From the NCBI GenBank assembly GCA_963766295.1, contig CAVXYW010000001.1, positions 682,001 to 746,000 on the forward strand: a DNA stretch of 64,000 bases, written 5' to 3'. The notes below the pieces were generated by a model. It was given only the letters and a program-made list of their open reading frames with translations, had not been told where the DNA came from and made no database searches. Below are positions 42,828-50,550 of this stretch, in pieces. Source of the DNA: JBBDRJ01 sp963766295 (GTDB lineage: Bacteria > Actinomycetota > JAICYB01). The translations under genes and the position numbers were made by a program. Within the stretch, counting starts at the first letter, position 1; the number at the start of each line of letters is the position of its first letter.

Positions 42828-44531
42828 TCAGCCGAACGTGAAGCTGTAAACCTCGACCCCGGACGGCACTTCGATCTCTATCAGCCCATCGGCGGCCTCG
42901 CCCTCGCGCAACGTGTAAAGGCGCTGTCCTGCCACCTCCACGCCTCGCGAAGTGCCCGACGGTCCACGGATGCTCAACTTCTTCGGCTCCCGTGAGCCCG
43001 CCACGATAAAGACGTCCCTCGCCGCGAAGTGCAGGACGATCCGGGCACCGCGCCCGGCGATCGACCGTTCGTCGTCGACCGTCCACTCCCCTTCAAACGC
43101 CCACTGATGCAGGCGCAGGTCGCGTTCGGCGGGCGCCTGGTAGACGGCGCGCTTTTCGGGCTCGAAACCCAGGGCGCCGCCCGTGCTTCCTTGGAAGTTC
43201 TCGGCGCGACCGAAACCCAGATAGATCTCAGGCGTGCGCCGGTCGTACAGCTCGTAGTCGGCCGCGCGAGTCTTGCCTTCCGGCAGCGCGAGGAGATCTC
43301 GGATCCTTTGCTCGGTTTGCTCGTACAGCCCTTCCCCATAATGGACTGCGCGAAGGTGGCCGTCCTTGTCGATCAAGTACTTCGCCGGCCAATAGAGGTT
43401 GTGAAAGTTGCGCCAGGTCTTGTAGTCCGGATCGAGCGCGACCGGATAATCGATATCGAAGTCCTTCACTGCTCCCTCGACGTTGGACGGCACCTTCTCG
43501 AACGCGAACTCCGGAGTGTGCACGCCGACTATCTCGAGTCCGGCTTCGTGGTACTTCGCGTACCAGTCGCGCAGGTATGGAAGCGTGCGGATGCAGTTGA
43601 TGCACGAGTACGTCCAGAAATCGACGAGGACGACCTTGCCGCGCAGACGCTCGAGGGTGAGCTTGCCGCTGTTGAACCAACCCGTGACTCCGCGAAAGTC
43701 GGGGGCCGGTCCGTAGTCCACGAGCTCGTCGTACTCCGGGTAGCCCGTGGCTTCGAGCTCCGAAGTGGGAACGTCGATCCGTTTCGAGTCGGTGTCGGCC
43801 ACCTTCGCTTGCCTTCCTCGGCCGATGGCTCGCTCTTCGAGTGCCGCCGTCGGAGTGGAAGTGAGGTTTATCCGCTCGGCTATGAAGCGGTTGATCGAGT
43901 TGAGGCCACCGCTCGCGATCACGACGGCGGTGATGACGAGCAGCGTCCCCATCACGATCGATACACGCCTTCCGTCGCCGAGCTTCGAGCGCAGGAAGCG
44001 TGTGATCCGCTGGCCACCGAAGATCACGAGCGTGAGGGGGCCGAGCATGCCCAGTCCGTAAAATGCCATCGTCGCGACGGTACGAGCCGAGAACTGCGTA
44101 GAGGCCGCGGCCGCCGTGATCCCGGCGAGGATAGGACCGGCGCACGGAGCCCAAACGATGCCGAGTGGCGCTCCTGCGATGACGCCCGAGCCGAATGTTT
44201 GTCCTCCGCCGCCAGCGCGCACATTTCCGACCAGGGCCGAGGCGCGGCGCTGGAACGCGCGATCGAGCCACGGGAACAGAAGAACTGCTCCAAAACCTGC
44301 GATGAGCGCCGCCGCGACCCACTGAAGGGCGTTGTCGGTGAGGCCCGTCGCACTCAACAGCCCGGCAAGAACAAGACCAATTAGAAAGAAGGAAAGCTCG
44401 AGGCCGACGACGATCCCAAGAACGCGCCGGCGACCACCTCCGGAAACCGCGAGGATGGCCGGGAGCAGAGGAAATACACACGGAGTCAGGACTGAAGCAG
44501 CACCGCCGACGAAAGCTATGACGTACAGCAT
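42828..44531 (-). CDS. dipZ: DipZ-like: CcdA membrane domain fused to thioredoxin-like domain
   Basis: 567 residues. An N-terminal CcdA/DsbD-type electron-transfer membrane domain (about 1-215) has the paired cysteines SVLTPCVFPLLP and VWAPCAGPILAGI. At about 290-420 comes an extracytoplasmic thioredoxin-like domain with the active-site FWTYSCINCIRTLPYL (CxxC as CINC). At about 430-567 comes the carbohydrate-binding-like DipZ C-terminal domain. It should move electrons from cytoplasmic thioredoxin to extracytoplasmic disulfides, and could reduce apocytochrome c for the ccm system encoded 6-12 kb away. Confidence 0.92.
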   Translation of the reverse strand: MLYVIAFVGGAASVLTPCVFPLLPAILAVSGGGRRRVLGIVVGLELSFFLIGLVLAGLLSATGLTDNALQWVAAALIAGFGAVLLFPWLDRAFQRRASALVGNVRAGGGGQTFGSGVIAGAPLGIVWAPCAGPILAGITAAAASTQFSARTVATMAFYGLGMLGPLTLVIFGGQRITRFLRSKLGDGRRVSIVMGTLLVITAVVIASGGLNSINRFIAERINLTSTPTAALEERAIGRGRQAKVADTDSKRIDVPTSELEATGYPEYDELVDYGPAPDFRGVTGWFNSGKLTLERLRGKVVLVDFWTYSCINCIRTLPYLRDWYAKYHEAGLEIVGVHTPEFAFEKVPSNVEGAVKDFDIDYPVALDPDYKTWRNFHNLYWPAKYLIDKDGHLRAVHYGEGLYEQTEQRIRDLLALPEGKTRAADYELYDRRTPEIYLGFGRAENFQGSTGGALGFEPEKRAVYQAPAERDLRLHQWAFEGEWTVDDERSIAGRGARIVLHFAARDVFIVAGSREPKKLSIRGPSGTSRGVEVAGQRLYTLREGEAADGLIEIEVPSGVEVYSFTFG

Positions 44532-44616
44532 CGACTCGATCCTCGCAGGACTACCCTTGCCGACCTATTAACGTTGCCTTTGTGATCGTCGCCCCACGCC
44601 TCGAGCGGGTCCGCTA

Positions 44617-45366
44617 ATGAATCCGGAAAAGGCCCTACAGATACTCGCCTCCGATCCCGCGAAGACCGGTTTGTTCACCGACTTCGACGGAACGCTTTCG
44701 TCCATCGCGCCGGCTCCCGAAGATGCAGTGCCTGCGGACGGTGCCGGAGAGGCTCTCGAGTCGCTGGCCGACGGATTCGCGCTCGTTGCGATAGTCAGCG
44801 GCCGGTCACTGGAAGATCTGAAGACGAGGCTTCGCCCGCGCGGGGTGTTGCTGGCCGGCGCCTACGGACGAGAGCGATCCGACTCGCCAACAAGACGCGC
44901 TACTGAAGGATGGGAAACCGTCGGAGTGGCCGCATCGGCAACGGTTGCGAAGCTTCCGGGCGTCCGGCTGGAACGCAAGGGCGCCGGGGTCGCACTCCAT
45001 TACCGGCAGGCGCCCGAAGCTGCAGATGAGGTCCGGAAGGCGGCCGAGGTTCTCGCACGCGAATTCGACCTTGAGATCCGGCCCGGACGTCGGGTTGTCG
45101 AGCTTGTGGTTCCCGGTCCGGGTAAGGGCGATGCGATGGTCGCGCTCGCCCGCGAAAAGGAATTGGAAACAGTTTTCGTAGCCGGCGACGACGCTGCGGA
45201 TCTCGAAGCGTTCCTGATGATTCGCGCCCAACCAATGCGTAGTGTCATCGCGGCGGTTTCGTCCGACGAAGCACCAGAAGGTCTAACGGATCAAGCAGAT
45301 CTGACTTTCGGTCGACCCGACGAATTGGTGGCGTTCCTGGAAGAGCTCGCGCGGACTACCCAGTAA
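44617..45366 (+). CDS. otsB: Trehalose-6-phosphate phosphatase (OtsB)
   Basis: 249 residues of the HAD-type OtsB family: catalytic FTDFDGTLSSIAPAPEDAVP (Asp-x-Asp), LAGAYGRERSD, and the C-terminal VFVAGDDAADLEAF (motif IV). It dephosphorylates trehalose-6-phosphate; no otsA is present in the window. Convergent with the last gene of the cytochrome bc operon (11-bp gap). Confidence 0.88.
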   Translation: MNPEKALQILASDPAKTGLFTDFDGTLSSIAPAPEDAVPADGAGEALESLADGFALVAIVSGRSLEDLKTRLRPRGVLLAGAYGRERSDSPTRRATEGWETVGVAASATVAKLPGVRLERKGAGVALHYRQAPEAADEVRKAAEVLAREFDLEIRPGRRVVELVVPGPGKGDAMVALAREKELETVFVAGDDAADLEAFLMIRAQPMRSVIAAVSSDEAPEGLTDQADLTFGRPDELVAFLEELARTTQ

Positions 45367-45377
45367 CGTCGCGGGAG

Positions 45378-46133
45378 TTAAGTGACGGCGGGGCTGAGCT
45401 TCTTCTTCTCAGCCCGGTTCAGACCCCATAAGTGGAACGCGAAGTACAAGAGGAAGATCACCAGCGACCATATGGGCGGGATGAGGATGGATCCCTCGTC
45501 GAAGACCGCCACGATCAGGAATGGGTCGCCGAGCTGCTCGCCTTCCTCGGGATCGTCGGCCACGCGTGGATCGGACGTGAGCGGAATGATCGTGGCCTGG
45601 CCGAGCAGCTTTCCGCCCTCTTCTGTGAACCTCAAGTTGGTCACCTCGTTGGTGACGGCGACTGCGGCCCCCTCGAGCACTGGGATGTCCTCGTCGGGAG
45701 GAAGCAGAGCTTGCGCGTCCGCGCAAGTCTCTGCCTCGATCTCGGGAAGGCCCTCGGGGTCGGCCGATAGGCAGTTCGAGATCGCCGAACCCAAAGCATC
45801 GCGTTGCTCGGTGTCGTCCTCGGTGGCGGCACGCCAGGGTCCGGCCGGGTATTGAGCCGGTGACGAAAGGCTTGCTCCCTCAAGCTGAACTTGCGAGATC
45901 GTTTCGCGAGCGGCTCCCACCGGATTCCAGATCGGCTCGGCGCCCCGAGGACCGACAGGGTTGATGAGCCAGAAGATCGACAGCATGACCATGAGTGCTC
46001 CGAAGCAAGCGCTCGAGAGCCAGTAACCGAACCGCCATCCGACGTTCAGTGCGATGACGAGATAAGTGGTGCCGTAGAACGAGATGACCGCGAGGATTAC
46101 GGCTATCGCTCCGGCGGGTGAGTTGAGTTCCAT
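45378..46133 (-). CDS. Membrane protein of the cytochrome bc operon (unknown)
   Basis: 251 residues from ATG 46133, which overlaps the cytochrome c stop (TAATG). The N-terminus has two hydrophobic segments (about 7-30 and 38-58) and a C-terminal one (about 222-243), with an Asp/Glu/Pro-rich external domain between. The ILIPPIWSLVIFLLYFAFH region precedes a basic tail. I recognise no family. Its position as last gene of the bc-complex operon makes it a likely small subunit or assembly factor. Confidence 0.8.
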   Translation of the reverse strand: MELNSPAGAIAVILAVISFYGTTYLVIALNVGWRFGYWLSSACFGALMVMLSIFWLINPVGPRGAEPIWNPVGAARETISQVQLEGASLSSPAQYPAGPWRAATEDDTEQRDALGSAISNCLSADPEGLPEIEAETCADAQALLPPDEDIPVLEGAAVAVTNEVTNLRFTEEGGKLLGQATIIPLTSDPRVADDPEEGEQLGDPFLIVAVFDEGSILIPPIWSLVIFLLYFAFHLWGLNRAEKKKLSPAVT

Positions 46134-47152
46134 TAACCCGGCACCCTCTGTATCGATCGGAGGTAATTGACGACGGCATCGATCTGCTCGGGCCTGATCC
46201 GGTTCTGCCATGCCGGCATCGGCGTATTCTGCCGCCCGCGCATGATCGTGTTCCTCGAAGCCTCCTCGCCGGCCTCCATGATCTGGTCGTCGGACAACGC
46301 GTCGATGGCGTTGGTTATCTCCTCATCGGTCGGCTCCGTGCGATCGGCGTGCTCGGCCAGCAAGCGGTTGCGGAGCTCGAGCTCGACCTCAACGCGTTTC
46401 ACCTTTAGTCCTAAACGATAGAACTCCGTCGTTAGGTCGGGCGCGAAGAATGTGGGCAGAGGTTGTCCCATGCCCTGACCCCCCGCATTGGGGCCGTGAC
46501 AGACGGCGCATTTCTGCTCGAAGACCGCTCGTCCGTCACGGGCGTCCTCTTCGAGTTCCCAGTGTTCGCCGTCGGCAACCTGGAGCGTTGCAACGAAGTT
46601 CACGATGTCTTCGATCTTTTGATCGTTGAGGGGTCCGCCGAACTCGATGCCCCAGGACGGCATGGGCGTACCCGGCCGGCCCATCGTTACGATGCGCGTG
46701 ATCTCTTCCATCGTGTAACGCGCGAAGATGTTGTTCAGCGGCGGCGCAGGCCAGGCGGGATCGGTTGCGGCGAAACCGCCCTCGCCGCCCGGACCGTGAC
46801 ATTGCGCGCAGTTGGCTCCTGCCTGGCCCTCGGCAGTGTTCGGCTTGAATTCGATCTCCCCGCGCTCCTCCGACGCGTGGAGGAACTTCTTCGTGTAAGC
46901 CACTTCGCGAAAGGGTTCTACGACGAAATAAACGACGAGGAAACCCGTGATGATGAACAGGCTCACGAACGTCCAGATCTGCGCTTTGACGAGTCTCGAT
47001 CCCTCCAGCACCGAGTCCGGATCGCCGCGCGAGAAGTTCGTCGGGAGGCCCTCCTGAGCTGAACGCCGCGGCCGTCCGTAGAGCAATAACAGGACGACGA
47101 GGAGACCCAGCGTTGCCAGGACGACGACGACTGCTACCTGTTGCGGCCTCAT
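46133..47152 (-). CDS. Diheme membrane-anchored cytochrome c of the bc complex
   Basis: 339 residues. Two N-terminal hydrophobic segments (about 5-25 and 58-80) anchor two class I cytochrome c domains, with heme sites CAQCH (115-119) and CAVCH (215-219). Probable Met ligands are in GTPMPSWG and NTPMPAWQ. It stands where the cytochrome c1/QcrC equivalent belongs in the operon. Unlike actinobacterial QcrC, the membrane helices are N-terminal, as in quinol:cytochrome c reductases of other phyla. The hemes would be installed by the ccm system upstream. Confidence 0.9.
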   Translation of the reverse strand: MRPQQVAVVVVLATLGLLVVLLLLYGRPRRSAQEGLPTNFSRGDPDSVLEGSRLVKAQIWTFVSLFIITGFLVVYFVVEPFREVAYTKKFLHASEERGEIEFKPNTAEGQAGANCAQCHGPGGEGGFAATDPAWPAPPLNNIFARYTMEEITRIVTMGRPGTPMPSWGIEFGGPLNDQKIEDIVNFVATLQVADGEHWELEEDARDGRAVFEQKCAVCHGPNAGGQGMGQPLPTFFAPDLTTEFYRLGLKVKRVEVELELRNRLLAEHADRTEPTDEEITNAIDALSDDQIMEAGEEASRNTIMRGRQNTPMPAWQNRIRPEQIDAVVNYLRSIQRVPG

Positions 47153-47188
47153 GTAGAGCTGACCCTATCCACGGGGCGCATCTATCGG

Positions 47189-47965
47189 CTAGTGTTCCGC
47201 GCCCTCGGCAGACGCGATGCAGTGCGGTCCGGCCGGTGGCTGATTGACCGTGTCGGTTCCCAGCGCCGGCTGCGCAAGCGACTCGGACGTGTCGACGATG
47301 ACCTGTCCGTCCGTGATCTCGAACTTGAAACGCCATAATCCGGCCGGTGCAGGCGAGCCGGGCATCCGTTCGCCGGCCTTGTTGTACTTCGAGCCGTGGC
47401 ACGGGCACTCGAACCATTCCGAGGTCGAGCAGTATGGAACTCGGCATCCCAGGTGCGCGCACTTCTGATAGAGGGTCATGATCCCCTCCTTGGCGACGCC
47501 CGCTTCGACGTACATGTTGGCTTTGTCGGCTGAGTGGGGGTAGGGAACGATATAGAAGCGGCCTTCGGGGTTGTAGTAGCGACCGTCCAGCTCGATCGTC
47601 TTCATGATGTCAGAGAGCTTTCCGGCGTTGATCTGACCGCCGAAGCCGGCCACTTTGTTCGGCCAGAGCATCGCCACTGAGGTTCCGCCGAAAGCCACAC
47701 CGAAGACCGAGAACGCGAGAAGTGATGCGCGGTTCAAGAAGATGCGGCGGTTCACTTGAACTTCGGGAGTGTCTGGAACAGGTGCGGCAACCGCGGGCGG
47801 AGGCGGACCGGGTTCCGATGGCTGACGGGAACGAACGACCAATCGTCCCGAAGGACCGGCCTTCGGTGTTGAAGCGGCTCGCCGGCGGACGGCGGTCATC
47901 GCCAGCAGCATGAAGCCGACGACGGCCAGAATCACCGCCAGCCCGACGACAACCCTTACGGCCAC
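47189..47965 (-). CDS. Rieske [2Fe-2S] protein
   Basis: 258 residues. An N-terminal hydrophobic helix (about 3-25), a Pro-rich stretch and a second hydrophobic segment (about 80-100) precede the extracytoplasmic Rieske domain. The cluster ligands are CAHLGC (Cys169, His171) and CPCHGS (Cys187, His190), with a disulfide Cys174-Cys189. An extra Cys (about 179) lies in RVPYCSTS. It transfers electrons from quinol at the Qo site to cytochrome c. Confidence 0.93.
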   Translation of the reverse strand: MAVRVVVGLAVILAVVGFMLLAMTAVRRRAASTPKAGPSGRLVVRSRQPSEPGPPPPAVAAPVPDTPEVQVNRRIFLNRASLLAFSVFGVAFGGTSVAMLWPNKVAGFGGQINAGKLSDIMKTIELDGRYYNPEGRFYIVPYPHSADKANMYVEAGVAKEGIMTLYQKCAHLGCRVPYCSTSEWFECPCHGSKYNKAGERMPGSPAPAGLWRFKFEITDGQVIVDTSESLAQPALGTDTVNQPPAGPHCIASAEGAEH

Positions 47966-47975
47966 TGACTACCTC

Positions 47976-48548
47976 CTAGAACTCGAAGAAAAGTCCGTCG
48001 GCCCAGGGGAAGACGAAGTTGAATCCGGGGCCGCGGAAGAACGAACCGATGATCACCAGAGTCGCCCAGTAAAAGATCATGAGAGTGAACAGGACGATCG
48101 CCAACTTGCGATCGCCTGGCTTCGAAGACGGGTTTCGGTCGACGAAGGGGAGCACCCACAGACCGACGATGTTCCACTGCAGGATCGTGATGCCGGCGAC
48201 CTGCGGGTGGTAGTAGCGCAGGAGCTCCTGGAGGCCTAGGAAGTACCACGGCGCCTTCGATGGGTTCGGTGTGAGGTTAGGGTCGGCTAGCGTTCGGAAG
48301 GTCGCGTCGGCGAATCCCATTCCTGAGATGACGAAGAGCAGCGCCGACATCAGCAGGAGCGAAACAAACTCGGCGACCAGCAAGTGCGGCCACACGTTGA
48401 TCTTGTCGTCCGGGACGCGCTCCATCCGCTGGATCGCTTCCTGGCGGACGACGGCGAGAAGGCGGTCCGCCGGTGGCTTGCCGCCTTGCGGCTTTACCGG
48501 GAGCTCTTCTTCTTTGGGGGCGCCCGGAGGCGCGTCTTGTTGCGTCAC
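47976..48548 (-). CDS. Cytochrome b, C-terminal half (subunit IV-like)
   Basis: 190 residues with three to four membrane segments. LTPNPSKAPWYFLGLQELL is the equivalent of the Qo-site PEWY motif, with Ala-Pro in place of Pro-Glu. This is the part normally fused to cytochrome b in classical QcrB or separate as PetD/QcrC in b6 complexes. Here it is a stand-alone gene directly downstream of the cytochrome b6-like gene. Confidence 0.9.
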   Translation of the reverse strand: MTQQDAPPGAPKEEELPVKPQGGKPPADRLLAVVRQEAIQRMERVPDDKINVWPHLLVAEFVSLLLMSALLFVISGMGFADATFRTLADPNLTPNPSKAPWYFLGLQELLRYYHPQVAGITILQWNIVGLWVLPFVDRNPSSKPGDRKLAIVLFTLMIFYWATLVIIGSFFRGPGFNFVFPWADGLFFEF

Positions 48549-48557
48549 GCCAACCTC

Positions 48558-49337
48558 CTAGAGCGGTCCGGAGAAGCCGTCCTTCCGGACGCGCCAGAAG
48601 TGAACCGACATCAAGATCACGAGGACGAACGGCAACGCGAGTACATGGAGCACGTACCAACGCAACAGGGTCGTCCCGGTGATCTCGACACCGCCAAGCA
48701 ACACGAACGAGAAGTTCTTTCGGATGACTGGGCTGAATGCGCCGATGTTGGTTCCCACCGTGACGGCCCACAGAGCGAGCTGATCCCAGGGCAGGAGGTA
48801 ACCGGTGAACGAAAGCGCGCCGGTGAGGAAGAGAAGGATGACGCCGATGATCCAGTTGAACTCCCGCGGTGGCTTGTACGCGCCGGTGTAGAAGACGCGA
48901 GCCATGTGCAGGAACACCGTGAAGACCATCAGGTGCGCGCCCCAGCGGTGCATGTTCCGGATGAGCAGGCCGAGGTTGACGGTGGTGTGCAGGTCGCGAA
49001 CGTCCTGCCAGGCCGCCGGGTCCGTCGGCCGGTAATAGAACATCAGGAAGATACCGGTGATGGTCAGGACGACGAACAGGAAGAAGGAAAGGCCACCGAG
49101 GCAGAGCGTGTAGCTGAAGCGAACGGAGTGACGCTTAACCTTCACCGGGTGCAGGTGATAGAGAACGTTGTTCACCATCACCATCGCGCGGTTCCGGGGG
49201 TTGTCGGCGTAGCCGCGGCGGAACGGGGAGCCGGGACGGAAGATCGACTTCCAGAGCTGGTTGTCGCGGAGCTTCTTGTCGATGTTGTCGACGTCTTTCA
49301 GCCCAGCGAGGTCGGGCTTGCGCAGCCTCCGTGCCAC
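48558..49337 (-). CDS. Cytochrome b6-type subunit
   Basis: 259 residues with four transmembrane helices. Heme-ligating His pairs lie in RNMHRWGAHLMV...FLHMARVF and LRWYVLHVL...SVHFWRVRKDG; the end VHFWRVRKDGFSGPL is b6-like. In the first helix TLCLGGLSFFLF has Cys79 exactly where cytochrome b6 carries the cysteine covalently attaching heme c(n). Separate from subunit IV, it indicates a b6-type quinol:cytochrome c reductase and not the fused QcrB of mycobacteria. Confidence 0.93.
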   Translation of the reverse strand: MARRLRKPDLAGLKDVDNIDKKLRDNQLWKSIFRPGSPFRRGYADNPRNRAMVMVNNVLYHLHPVKVKRHSVRFSYTLCLGGLSFFLFVVLTITGIFLMFYYRPTDPAAWQDVRDLHTTVNLGLLIRNMHRWGAHLMVFTVFLHMARVFYTGAYKPPREFNWIIGVILLFLTGALSFTGYLLPWDQLALWAVTVGTNIGAFSPVIRKNFSFVLLGGVEITGTTLLRWYVLHVLALPFVLVILMSVHFWRVRKDGFSGPL

Positions 49338-49404
49338 CCTTCAGCTCCCTCTCATCCTCGCTTCGGCACAAAGCGCCTCAGCGATGACGCCTCGTTCTTA
49401 GTGA

Positions 49405-49809
49405 CTAACCCTCCGCTGCCTGGGAAACCGGAACCTTGGCCAGCTTCCGCTGCTTCTTCGGATCCACGACCTTGTCCATCGTGATGACGTCCGTCGGGCA
49501 GCGCTCGACGCAGACGTTACACCGAGTGCACTCGATGTCGTCCACCCAGAAGATGACGCTCGGCTCTTCGTCTTTGATCGCGTCGTCGACGAGCCATTGC
49601 GCGTCCTCGCCATCCACGGCGTGCGGATTGACCATGAATAGGCAATGCCATGGACAGACATCGACGCATGCACCGCAGACGATGCAGAGCTCTGGGATGA
49701 AGCCGAGGTACTTTTTCGAGCCCTTGCGCTGCAGGAGCAGGCTCGGATCGATCTCGGCGACATCGAAATGCTCGCCGGAGAACGTGATCGGCTTGGCGGG
49801 TTCGGTCAT
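49405..49809 (-). CDS. 2[4Fe-4S] ferredoxin-like protein in the bc operon
   Basis: 134 residues with two [4Fe-4S] motifs, CIVCGACVDVCP and CTRCNVCVERCP, and no signal peptide, so cytoplasmic. The segment between the clusters is about 30 residues longer than in classical ferredoxins. Its ATG overlaps the small membrane-protein gene upstream (ATGA), and it sits directly before the cytochrome b6 gene. Possible role: electron entry to, or exit from, the cytochrome b complex near heme c(n). Confidence 0.9.
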   Translation of the reverse strand: MTEPAKPITFSGEHFDVAEIDPSLLLQRKGSKKYLGFIPELCIVCGACVDVCPWHCLFMVNPHAVDGEDAQWLVDDAIKDEEPSVIFWVDDIECTRCNVCVERCPTDVITMDKVVDPKKQRKLAKVPVSQAAEG

Positions 49810-50192
49810 GACTTGAACTTTCCGTCCTTGCGGTGCTTCTCGCCCCAGAAGTACGCGCCTGCGGCTATCGCGACGAAGAACATGCCCTGGATCGAGTTCG
49901 CGACGATATCGGCGACGACCTGATAACCGGGGTTACCGCCAAGATCGCCCTCCCAGAACTCGAGGATCGGGAATTGCTCGGCTAGAGGTGCGTGGACTTC
50001 GTCGAACCAATAGAGGATCCGCGAAGGCACGTCCGCTATGAGCACGACGGTGATGGCGGTGAGCCACGAACCCAGCAGGATCGCCGTTGTCCAGGTGAGC
50101 TTGGTGTCCTTGTTCCGCCTAAGGACGGGGACCAGCGGCGCGGCGAGCACGATCGCCACAATCAGGGCTCGGAGCACGCCTAGAGGGAACAT
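49806..50192 (-). CDS. Small membrane protein, first gene of bc operon
   Basis: 128 residues with three to four hydrophobic segments (about 4-24, 33-55, 95-115). The acidic loop PILEFWEGDLGGNPGYQ lies between the second and third. No family recognised. First in the quinol:cytochrome c reductase operon and translationally coupled to the ferredoxin gene, so it may anchor the ferredoxin. A CRP-like palindrome lies 35 bp upstream of the start. Confidence 0.8.
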   Translation of the reverse strand: MFPLGVLRALIVAIVLAAPLVPVLRRNKDTKLTWTTAILLGSWLTAITVVLIADVPSRILYWFDEVHAPLAEQFPILEFWEGDLGGNPGYQVVADIVANSIQGMFFVAIAAGAYFWGEKHRKDGKFKS

Positions 50193-50226
50193 CTCGACTG
50201 GATTGTAACTACCCGGCCAGACGCTG

Positions 50227-50242
50227 TGTGAATCCGTTCACA
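50227..50242. promoter_or_regulatory. CRP/GlxR-type operator upstream of the bc-complex operon
   Basis: TGTGA-ATCCGT-TCACA, a perfect palindrome matching the TGTGA-N6-TCACA consensus of CRP/GlxR-family regulators. It lies 35 bp upstream of the start of the seven-gene bc operon and 50 bp after the ccm operon end. GlxR is known to control respiratory operons in Corynebacterium. Confidence 0.65.
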
Positions 50243-50292
50243 ACGTCGGCGTTTGCCCTGGTAGAGCGGTGGTTGGAGGGGTTGACCGAACG

Positions 50293-50550
50293 TCAGTCGA
50301 CGGCCGGGTTCTCCCCGCCGAGATGGTGGCGCTCCAAGGCGGCGCGTTCGGCCCGGTAGGCAGCCTCGTCAAGCAGGCCACTGGCGCGATCAACCTCGAG
50401 CTCACCGACGGCTGTTCGCAGACGCTCTTGAGCGTCATCGAGGACTTCCGCTCGGGGCTCCGCGCCCCCGCCTCGGTCCGCGTAAAGCGGTGCTGCGACG
50501 AAAACCGTCAACGCAAGAAGGACGAAACAGAAAGCGGTGATCTCGATCAT
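50293..50550 (-). CDS. Short CcmI-like c-type cytochrome biogenesis protein
   Basis: 85 residues from ATG 50550, overlapping the ccmF stop by ATGA. MIEITAFCFVLLALTVFVAA is a membrane anchor; then VLDDAQERLRTAVGELEVDR and a C-terminal helix with AYRAERAALERHH. This is the N-terminal part of CcmI/CycH, without the TPR domain that binds apocytochrome. Last gene of the ccm operon. Confidence 0.7.
   Translation of the reverse strand: MIEITAFCFVLLALTVFVAAPLYADRGGGAEPRAEVLDDAQERLRTAVGELEVDRASGLLDEAAYRAERAALERHHLGGENPAVD

Noticed and set aside
43029..44384. Long plus-strand open frame opposite the DipZ-like gene
   Set aside because: Translation is Arg/Glu-rich and featureless; the minus strand encodes a full CcdA-thioredoxin protein with CxxC motifs.
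48384..49484. 366-codon plus-strand open frame across the cytochrome b genes
   Set aside because: Overlaps two certain genes with heme ligands on the other strand; translation is charged low-complexity.
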